From assembly GCA_947452665.1 (NCBI GenBank), contig CANGEH010000104.1, positions 1 through 7,302 on the forward strand: a stretch of 7,302 nt of DNA, written 5' to 3'. Of this stretch, positions 1 through 5,517 are shown piece after piece (the stretch's first letter is position 1; the number at the start of each line of letters is the position of its first letter). The notes beneath the pieces are model-generated. The model searched no databases and was not told the origin of the DNA. It saw nothing but the letters and a program-made list of their open reading frames with translations. This DNA comes from Caulobacteraceae bacterium. GTDB taxonomy: Bacteria; Pseudomonadota; Alphaproteobacteria; Caulobacterales; Caulobacteraceae. The position numbers were made by a program, and so were the translations under genes.

Positions 1-27
1 GCCAAGACACAGGCGTGATTCGCCCTT

Positions 28-31
28 GGAG
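28..31 (+). promoter_or_regulatory. Ribosome binding site deciding the radA start
   Basis: GGAG lies five bases before the ATG at 37 but overlaps the alternative GTG at 31, so it supports the ATG. A TGA at 35-37 overlaps the ATG by one base, and another TGA lies at 16-18. Either could be the stop of the gene upstream, which would make translation of radA coupled to it. Confidence 0.6.
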
Positions 32-36
32 TGCTG

Positions 37-1404
37 ATGGCCCGCGACGGTGCGACCTATGTTTGCCAGACCTGCGGCGCAGTCCAGTCCAAATGGGCGG
101 GCCAGTGCCCAGCCTGCTCGGCCTGGAATAGCCTGGTTGAGGAAATCCAAAGTCGCCCGCCCGGCGCGCTTGCGCCAAGCCGGTCTAGCAAGCTGCGCGG
201 CCTGACCTTTGAAACCCTCGACAGCCAGACCCCGCCGCCGCCCCGGATCATGACCGGGATTGACGAATTTGACCGGGTTTGCGGCGGCGGCGTGGCCCGG
301 GGTTCAGCCATATTGCTCAGCGGCGATCCGGGTGTCGGCAAATCAACCTTGCTGCTTCAGGTCTGCGCCCAGGCCGCCGTTCAGGGCGCCAAATGCGCCT
401 ATATCAGCGGTGAAGAAGCGCTTGATCAGGTCCGTAGCCGCGCCGCCCGCATGGGCCTTTCCCAAGCCCCCGTGCAAATGGCCGCCGAGACCGCCCTGCG
501 CGGCATTGTCGATGGCCTAAAGCGCGAGGCGTTTGATCTGGTCGTGATCGATTCCATCCAGACGCTCTGGAGCGATGCGCACGAGGCAGGCCCCGGTTCG
601 GTCACCCAGGTGCGGGCAGCGGCGGGTGAGTTGGTACGCCTGGCCAAGACGCGCGGCGTGGCGGTGATCCTGGTGGGCCACGTGACCAAGGACGGTCAGA
701 TTGCCGGGCCGCGCGTGGTCGAGCATATGGTTGATGCGGTCCTGTCGTTTGAGGGCGAGCGCGGCTATCCCTTCCGCATATTGCGCGCCGCCAAAAACCG
801 GTTCGGGGCCACAGACGAGATTGGCGTGTTCGAGATGGGCGATGCGGGCCTGCGTGAGGTCAAGAACCCCTCGGCCCTGTTCCTCAATGGCGGCGGCGAG
901 CGTGCACCGGGGGCGGCCGTGTTTGCAGGCATTGAGGGCTCACGCCCGGTTCTGGTCGAGTTTCAGGCCCTGGTCGCGCCGTCGGCCTATGGCACGCCAA
1001 GGCGCGCCGTGGTCGGTTGGGATTCCGGCAGGCTGGCCATGGTGCTGGCGGTTTTGGAGTCGCGCTGCGGCCTAGGGCTAGGCGGGCGCGATGTTTATCT
1101 CAATGTCGCGGGCGGCCTTCGCATTAGTGAGCCCGCCGCCGATCTGGCCGCCGCCGCAGCGCTGGCATCTTCCGCACTGGACGTCGCCTTGCCGCAAGAC
1201 TGCGTTGTTTTTGGGGAGGTTAGCCTGTCTGGCGAGGTGCGGCAGGTCAGCCGAATGGAATCGCGCCTGAAAGAAGCCGCAAAACTAGGTTTTAGTCGTG
1301 CATTGGGACCAATGGGCCTCAATGATCTAGCGCCCTTCCCGGTATCGGGTGTAAGTCGTCTGACGGATGCTGTACGCCGGATCGGCGAAAGCGACTGGAC
1401 CTAA
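37..1404 (+). CDS. radA: DNA repair/recombination ATPase RadA (Sms)
   Basis: RadA is a RecA-like ATPase that helps process branched recombination intermediates, acting in the cytoplasm on DNA. Numbered from the ATG at 37 (455 residues, the usual length), the protein has a four-cysteine zinc finger (C10, C13, C24, C27), a Walker A motif GDPGVGKST at 96-104, a Walker B strand LVVIDS ending near 173, and the RadA-specific KNRFG motif at 253-257. The C-terminal third (about 290-450) is the Lon-protease-like domain typical of the family. An in-frame GTG at 31 would add two residues. I prefer the ATG because GGAG at 28-31 sits five bases before it and because MARDGATYVCQTCG matches the usual RadA N-terminus. 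The gene is first in the visible plus-strand unit and is followed by cvpA after 17 bases. All key motifs are intact. The family assignment is very secure. Confidence 0.97.
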   Translation: MARDGATYVCQTCGAVQSKWAGQCPACSAWNSLVEEIQSRPPGALAPSRSSKLRGLTFETLDSQTPPPPRIMTGIDEFDRVCGGGVARGSAILLSGDPGVGKSTLLLQVCAQAAVQGAKCAYISGEEALDQVRSRAARMGLSQAPVQMAAETALRGIVDGLKREAFDLVVIDSIQTLWSDAHEAGPGSVTQVRAAAGELVRLAKTRGVAVILVGHVTKDGQIAGPRVVEHMVDAVLSFEGERGYPFRILRAAKNRFGATDEIGVFEMGDAGLREVKNPSALFLNGGGERAPGAAVFAGIEGSRPVLVEFQALVAPSAYGTPRRAVVGWDSGRLAMVLAVLESRCGLGLGGRDVYLNVAGGLRISEPAADLAAAAALASSALDVALPQDCVVFGEVSLSGEVRQVSRMESRLKEAAKLGFSRALGPMGLNDLAPFPVSGVSRLTDAVRRIGESDWT

Positions 1405-1421
1405 GGTCTGAAGGAGCCCCA

Positions 1422-2057
1422 GTGACCCTATTTGACCTCATCGCCCTGTGCCTCATTCTGGGCTCTGCCCTGATCGGCTTTGTGCGCGGTGCCATTCGCG
1501 AAGTCATGACCATTTTGGCCTTTTTCTTGGCCGCCCTGATCGCCATATTTGCCTTGCGCTTTACCGGTCCCTTGAGCCGTAAACTGATCGATCCCGATTG
1601 GGCCGCCACAGCCCTAGCCGTGGTCTTAAGCTTTGTTTTGGCCTATATAGCGCTGCGGGTCTCTGGCTCGTTCCTGACCAAAAAGATTCATAATATCGAG
1701 ACCTTGGGCGCCTTGGATCGCTCGGCGGGGGTCGGATTTGGCCTAATCAGGGCCTTGGTCCTGCTCGGCGTGTTTTACCTCGTATTCAATGCCGCGACCC
1801 CGCCCGAGCGGGTGCCGCGCTGGATATCCCATGCCGCCCTCTATCCCTTGGCAAAGCTTAGCGCTACGGGCCTTCGGGCCCTGGCCCCAGAAGGATCGGC
1901 CGTTGCCGACCGGCTGGGACCCTCACTCGAAAAAGCGGTCCGTGAAGGGGCCGGAGACACGAAGGCCCCGCCGGCGAACGGCAAGACGACCCCGGGCCAA
2001 GGCTATGACGAGACATCGCGCCACGGCGTTGATGATCTAGTGGAGAAGAACCGATGA
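1422..2057 (+). CDS. cvpA: CvpA family inner-membrane protein
   Basis: CvpA-family proteins are small inner-membrane proteins. The E. coli member is named for its role in colicin V production, it lies next to purF, and its molecular role is unclear. The 211-residue product has four hydrophobic segments at about 3-22, 29-47, 60-82 and 104-123. Between and within the last two it carries the family signature (LDRSAGVGFGLIRA at about 98-111). The C-terminal third is a soluble tail rich in Pro, Gly and charged residues, ending in GYDETSRHGVDDLVEKNR, a pattern I associate with alphaproteobacterial CvpA. The start is GTG, supported by AAGGAG at 1411-1416 five bases upstream. The stop overlaps the purF start as ATGA, so the two are probably translationally coupled. 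The cvpA-purF linkage is widely conserved and supports the call. Confidence 0.93.
   Translation: MTLFDLIALCLILGSALIGFVRGAIREVMTILAFFLAALIAIFALRFTGPLSRKLIDPDWAATALAVVLSFVLAYIALRVSGSFLTKKIHNIETLGALDRSAGVGFGLIRALVLLGVFYLVFNAATPPERVPRWISHAALYPLAKLSATGLRALAPEGSAVADRLGPSLEKAVREGAGDTKAPPANGKTTPGQGYDETSRHGVDDLVEKNR
2042..2045 (+). promoter_or_regulatory. purF ribosome binding site inside cvpA
   Basis: GGAG lies eight bases before the purF ATG, within the last codons of cvpA. With the ATGA stop/start overlap it indicates both independent initiation and coupling of purF to cvpA translation. Confidence 0.6.
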
Positions 2058-3550
2058 TCGGCCAGGCACACGAGACGTTTTCCGCCCAAGAGCATCGCGA
2101 GACCGATGATGACCGGCCAAGACTCGAATGCGGTGTGTTTGGGGTCTATGAGGTTCCCGATGCCAGCGCCGTCTGCGCGCTTGGCCTGCACGCCCTGCAA
2201 CATCGTGGTCAAGAAGCCTGCGGCATAGCCAGCTTTGATGGCAGCCGGTTCCATACCGAGCGCCATATGGGCCATGTCGGTGATGCCTTTGCCGGGGCGG
2301 ATCTGGTTAGCCGCCTGCCGGGCACCCACGCGATTGGCCATACCCGCTATTCCACCGCTGGCGGCAGCTTTATCCGCAATGTCCAGCCCATGTTTGCCGA
2401 TCTTGAAGCAGGCGGCGTGGCCCTGGCTCATAATGGCAATCTGACCAATTTCCTGTTCCTGCGCGACCAACTGGTCTCGGACGGGGCCATTTTCCAATCG
2501 ACCTCGGATTCTGAAGTCATTCTTCACCTGATCGCCCGCTCACGCAAAGCCAAGGTCGTCGACCGCTTTATTGAGGCCTTGAGCCAGATTGAGGGCGGCT
2601 ATGCCCTGGTGGCCATGACCAATAAGAAGATGATCGGGGTGCGTGACCCCCTCGGCATCCGCCCGCTCGTGCTGGGCGATTTGGCGGGAAAGCCGGTTTT
2701 AGCCTCGGAAACCTGCGCCCTGGACATGATTGGCGCGCAATTTGTTCGCGATGTTGAGCATGGCGAAATGATCGTCATCTCTTCCGATGGCATTGAGAGC
2801 CTGCGCCCCTTCCCGGCGGCGGCGGCAAGGCCTTGCGTTTTCGAATATGTCTATTTTGCCCGACCCGACAGCGTGGTGAACGGCCGCTCGGTCTATGAGG
2901 TGCGCAAGCGCATGGGTCGGCGGCTGGCCCAGGAATGTTTTAGCGATGCCGATGTCGTGGTCCCGGTGCCCGATTCTGGCGTTCCGGCCGCGCTGGGTTT
3001 TGCGCAAGAAAGCGGTATTGCTTTTGAAATGGGCATTATCCGCAACCATTATGTTGGCCGCACCTTTATCCAGCCAACCCAGGGCGTGCGCGAGCTGGGC
3101 GTGCGCATGAAGCACAGTCCCAATCGGTCGGTGCTGAAGGGTAAGCGGGTTATCCTGATCGACGATTCCATTGTTCGCGGCACCACCTCGCTCAAGATCG
3201 TGCGCATGGTGCGTGAGGCTGGGGCCACAGAGGTGCACCTGCGCTCGGCCTCACCGCCCATCCGCTGGCCCGATTTTTACGGCATTGATATGCCCGACCG
3301 CGAACACCTCTTGGCCGCCAATAAGTCCCTAGAAGAAATGACCCGCTATCTGGAGGTCGACAGCCTAGGCTTCTTGTCCGTGGACGGGCTTTATTGGGCC
3401 ATGGAGGCCGGCGCGCGCGACCCAGCCGCCCCGCAATTTACCGACCATTATTTCACCGGCGACTATCCAACCCGCCTGCTGGACCGCGAGATTGCAGAAG
3501 GGCGCAAGGACCAGACCGGTCGCCAATTGTCCTTCCTCGTTAGCGCGTGA
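2054..3550 (+). CDS. purF: Amidophosphoribosyltransferase PurF (with propeptide)
   Basis: PurF transfers the amide nitrogen of glutamine to PRPP to make phosphoribosylamine, the first committed step of de novo purine synthesis in the cytoplasm. The 498-residue product has an N-terminal glutaminase domain and a C-terminal phosphoribosyltransferase domain. The catalytic cysteine is C26 in LECGVFG, so a 25-residue propeptide must be removed to expose it. Glutamine-site residues are visible in HTRYST (R98) and HNGN (N127, G128). The flexible PRPP-closing loop RNHYVGRTFIQP is at 330-341 and the PRPP motif VILIDDSIVRGTTS at 366-379. A propeptide normally goes with the Bacillus-type enzyme that binds a 4Fe-4S cluster. 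Here only C261 of the four expected ligands seems to remain: the PCFYGID position is PDFYGID (D407) and the later CxxC region has no cysteine. GGAG at 2042-2045 serves the ATG, which overlaps the cvpA stop. Confidence 0.98.
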   Translation: MIGQAHETFSAQEHRETDDDRPRLECGVFGVYEVPDASAVCALGLHALQHRGQEACGIASFDGSRFHTERHMGHVGDAFAGADLVSRLPGTHAIGHTRYSTAGGSFIRNVQPMFADLEAGGVALAHNGNLTNFLFLRDQLVSDGAIFQSTSDSEVILHLIARSRKAKVVDRFIEALSQIEGGYALVAMTNKKMIGVRDPLGIRPLVLGDLAGKPVLASETCALDMIGAQFVRDVEHGEMIVISSDGIESLRPFPAAAARPCVFEYVYFARPDSVVNGRSVYEVRKRMGRRLAQECFSDADVVVPVPDSGVPAALGFAQESGIAFEMGIIRNHYVGRTFIQPTQGVRELGVRMKHSPNRSVLKGKRVILIDDSIVRGTTSLKIVRMVREAGATEVHLRSASPPIRWPDFYGIDMPDREHLLAANKSLEEMTRYLEVDSLGFLSVDGLYWAMEAGARDPAAPQFTDHYFTGDYPTRLLDREIAEGRKDQTGRQLSFLVSA

Positions 3551-4554
3551 GTTCGGACAAAAACGGCCGCCTGAGCGGTCTGATCCAAAAGCTTCGCATT
3601 GATCCCTATATGCTGGCCCTGGTCGGCATGGTGGTCTTGGCCAGCCTATTGCCTGCCAGCGGCGCAGCGGCGGTACAACTTGGCCTGGTGACCAAGCTAG
3701 CGGTTGGGCTCCTGTTCTTTTTGCACGGCGCACGCCTATCGCCGCAATCGGTCGGGACAGCTCTGGTGCATTGGCGCCTGCACTTGACCATATTGGCCAT
3801 CAGCTTTGCCCTGTTTCCCCTGATCGGCCTGGGTGCAAGTCATTTGCCGGATACCATCTTGCCTGCCAGCCTGGCGCAAGGGGTCCTGTTCTTGTGCTGC
3901 CTGCCCTCAACTGTGCAATCGGCCATTGCCTTTACCGCCGTGGCGCGCGGCAATGTCGCTGCCGCCGTGGTCGCAGCCTCGGCCTCTAACCTGATCGGGA
4001 TTGTGGTTACGCCGCTACTTGTTGGCCTCTTGATGCATGCCCAGGGCGGCAGCATGTCCTGGACAGCGGTCGAGGCCATATTGGTCCAGCTCTTCTTGCC
4101 CTTTGCCCTAGGCCAGGCCCTACGCCCCTGGATTGGCGGCTTTGTGACCCGGCATAAGGCCAGCCTGACCTATGTCGATCGCGGCTCGATCCTGTTGATT
4201 GTCTATAGCGCCTTTAGCAATAGCGTGACCGGCGGCCTTTGGGACAAGATTGCGGGCGCAGATCTGGTGCGGCTCTTGGTCGTTTGCCTGGTCTTGCTTG
4301 GCCTTGTTTTGACGGCCTCAACCCTGCTGGCCAGGACGCTTGGCTTTAACAAGATGGATGAGATTGCGATTGTATTCGCCGCCTCAAAAAAGAGCCTCGC
4401 GACGGGCGTGCCCATGGCTGGGATCTTGTTTTCTGCCGCAACGGCCGGGGTGATTGTCCTTCCCCTGATGATTTTTCACCAGATCCAGCTCATGGCCTGC
4501 GCCTTCCTGTCCCAGCGCTATGGCCAAAGACCCGATGGCGATCAGGATTTGTAA
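3547..4554 (+). CDS. Bile acid:sodium symporter family (YfeH/SLC10A7-like) transporter
   Basis: This is a predicted inner-membrane transporter of the SBF-like branch (YfeH of E. coli, SLC10A7 of animals), whose bacterial substrates are mostly unknown. The 335-residue product is strongly hydrophobic, with about ten membrane segments starting near 21, 42, 77, 110, 136, 172, 213, 239, 283 and 298. Family-typical polar stretches in the core are CLPSTVQSAIAFT (118-130), ASNLIGIVVTPLL (146-158), YSAFSNS (220-226) and AASKKSLATGVPMAG (278-292). The first and last likely form the ion and substrate crossing region. The start is a GTG whose last two bases plus the next A form the purF stop (GTGA). No purine-rich ribosome binding site precedes it, so translation probably depends on ribosomes finishing purF. 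The next in-frame ATG, at 3610, would cut into the first membrane segment. Sodium coupling is inferred from the family. The substrate cannot be read from the sequence. Confidence 0.9.
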   Translation: MSSDKNGRLSGLIQKLRIDPYMLALVGMVVLASLLPASGAAAVQLGLVTKLAVGLLFFLHGARLSPQSVGTALVHWRLHLTILAISFALFPLIGLGASHLPDTILPASLAQGVLFLCCLPSTVQSAIAFTAVARGNVAAAVVAASASNLIGIVVTPLLVGLLMHAQGGSMSWTAVEAILVQLFLPFALGQALRPWIGGFVTRHKASLTYVDRGSILLIVYSAFSNSVTGGLWDKIAGADLVRLLVVCLVLLGLVLTASTLLARTLGFNKMDEIAIVFAASKKSLATGVPMAGILFSAATAGVIVLPLMIFHQIQLMACAFLSQRYGQRPDGDQDL

Positions 4555-4610
4555 AAGGCGCGCGCACCTTTATGCGTGACCTTGGCGCGGCAATCGCTAA
4601 AAAGCAGGCC

Positions 4611-5354
4611 ATGAACACCGCAACAGAGTCCAAACCGCTTGCCGGTAAAATTGCCCTTGTCACCGGCGCCACGCGCGGCATTGGTCAGGCGATTGCCTTT
4701 GGCTATGCCAAGGCCGGTGCCCATGTCATCGCTCTTGGCCGCACCCAGGGCGGGCTGGAGGCGCTGGATGATCAAATCTTTGCCGAGACCGGAGCCCATG
4801 CCAGCCTTGTGCCGCTGGACCTGATGGATGGCGACGGCATAGACCGGCTGGGGCTGGCCCTTTATGAGCGGTACAAGCGCCTTGACATATTGGTTGGGGC
4901 TGCGGGCTATCTTGGCGGCCTGACGCCGGTTGCCCATATTGACCCCAAGCCATTTGACCGGGTCATCGGTATTAATCTGACCGCCAATTATCGCCTGATA
5001 CGGGCTATGGATCCCTTGCTGCGCGAGTCTGAAGCGGGCCGTCTGATCTTCCTGTCCAGCGGCGTTGCCCGCAATCCGCGCGCCTTTTGGGGGCCCTATG
5101 CCGCGGCCAAGGCCGGGCTTGAGGCCATGATTGCCTGCTATGGTGACGAGATGGCCAATACGCCGGTTCGCGCCTGCCTGGTTAATCCCGGCCCGATGCG
5201 CACCCAGATGCGAAAGGTCGCCTTTCCCGGCGAAGATCCCATGACCCTGCCCGCACCAGAAGAGATCGTACCCCTCATGCTTGATCTTGCCCGCGCTGAA
5301 CAGGACCCGCCTGCTGGCTTGGTTGTGTTTAAGGACTGGAAGGCCGGGGCTTAA
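4611..5354 (+). CDS. YciK-like short-chain dehydrogenase/reductase
   Basis: A cytoplasmic NAD(P)-dependent oxidoreductase of the classical SDR family, substrate unknown. Numbered from the ATG at 4611 (247 residues), it has the dinucleotide motif TGATRGIG at 18-25, an acidic turn PLDLMD at 68-73, a structural Asn at 122, and the catalytic set S150, Y163 and K167 (YAAAK). The usual NNAG motif after beta-4 is replaced by GAAG at 96-99. The C-terminal half (NPGPMRTQMR, then AFPGEDP and LPAPEEI) follows E. coli YciK closely, which is why I place it in that group. An in-frame ATG at 4572 would add 13 residues. I prefer 4611 because a short N-terminus is usual in the family, although neither start has a good ribosome binding site (AAGG at 4555-4558 is 13 bases from 4572). 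It follows the transporter by 56 bases, is the last gene of the unit, and ends just before the repeat element. Confidence 0.93.
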   Translation: MNTATESKPLAGKIALVTGATRGIGQAIAFGYAKAGAHVIALGRTQGGLEALDDQIFAETGAHASLVPLDLMDGDGIDRLGLALYERYKRLDILVGAAGYLGGLTPVAHIDPKPFDRVIGINLTANYRLIRAMDPLLRESEAGRLIFLSSGVARNPRAFWGPYAAAKAGLEAMIACYGDEMANTPVRACLVNPGPMRTQMRKVAFPGEDPMTLPAPEEIVPLMLDLARAEQDPPAGLVVFKDWKAGA

Positions 5355-5362
5355 AAGCCCCC

Positions 5363-5387
5363 TCCACCGCTTCGCGGTCCCCCTCCC
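5363..5387 (+). repeat. 25-base direct repeat, copy 1
   Basis: Identical to 5467-5491 over all 25 bases. It begins TCCACCGCTTCGCGG and ends in a C-rich run. The copy starts 9 bases after the dehydrogenase stop, and the inner CCGC-TTC-GCGG hairpin is at 5367-5377. Confidence 0.9.
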
Positions 5388-5466
5388 AACAACAGCAGTA
5401 AATCTTCCCCCTCTGGGGGAAGTGCCGGCGAAGCCGGGGAAGGGGGCAGCGCCGGTGCTGGCCCCA

Positions 5467-5491
5467 TCCACCGCTTCGCGGTCCCCCTCCC
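5467..5491 (+). repeat. 25-base direct repeat, copy 2
   Basis: Exact second copy, 104 bases downstream of the first (start to start). Its C-rich 3' end forms the left arm of the strong hairpin at 5486-5504. Confidence 0.9.
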
Positions 5492-5504
5492 CCAAGGGGG
5501 GAGG
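5486..5504. terminator. Possible bidirectional terminator hairpin
   Basis: An eight-base-pair, almost pure G-C stem (CCTCCCCC with GGGGGAGG) and a three-base loop lie between two converging genes, 14 bases from the der stop. A hairpin here could stop transcription from both sides. It lacks an adjacent T-run on either strand (the seven T's at 5524-5530 lie 20 bases away, inside der), so a classical intrinsic terminator is not proven. Confidence 0.4.
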
Positions 5505-5517
5505 ATTTAGTAGCGGC

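Larger units (their letters stand above)
5357..5504. repeat. GC-rich palindromic intergenic repeat element
   Basis: This fills the 163-base gap between the convergent dehydrogenase and der genes. It contains two exact direct copies of a 25-base sequence (5363-5387 and 5467-5491), each carrying the small hairpin CCGC-TTC-GCGG. Between and after them lie further hairpins: CTTCCCCC/GGGGGAAG with a three-base loop (5404-5422), CCGGC/GCCGG with a GAA loop (5425-5437), CAGC/GCTG (5447-5460) and CCTCCCCC/GGGGGAGG (5486-5504). The C-rich arms on one side and G-rich arms on the other could also pair over long range. Its look matches the palindromic intergenic repeats common in alphaproteobacterial genomes, though no copies elsewhere can be seen in this window. 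Open frames crossing it give low-complexity Pro/Gly/Ser-rich protein and are not genes. Confidence 0.8.

Noticed and set aside
1..36. Possible end of an upstream plus-strand gene (stops at 16-18 or 35-37)
   Set aside because: Several frames have stops here, and the few residues visible do not allow a choice or an identity, so no feature is called. Alanine racemase (alr) is a frequent radA neighbour in alphaproteobacteria but cannot be shown.
1070..1083. Inverted repeat GCCTAG-GG-CTAGGC inside radA
   Set aside because: It encodes part of the ordinary RadA C-terminal domain. Six-base arms are expected by chance in a window of this size, and nothing nearby suggests an operator.
2003..2527. Open frame of 174 codons antisense to the start of purF
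   Set aside because: It is a shadow of purF, with no domain and no plausible neighbour or ribosome binding site.
2699..3238. Open frame of 179 codons antisense to the middle of purF
   Set aside because: It is His- and Ala-rich as expected from reverse reading of purF codons, with no recognisable motif.
4542..5495. Open frame of 317 codons on the minus strand, antisense to the dehydrogenase
   Set aside because: It overlaps a clearly real SDR gene throughout, begins inside the GC-rich repeat element, and its translation shows no recognisable domain. Long antisense frames are expected in GC-rich coding DNA.
5357..5504. CRISPR array
   Set aside because: There are only two copies of the 25-base repeat, spaced about 80 bases apart, with self-complementary sequence between them and no cas genes. 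It is a palindromic intergenic element instead.
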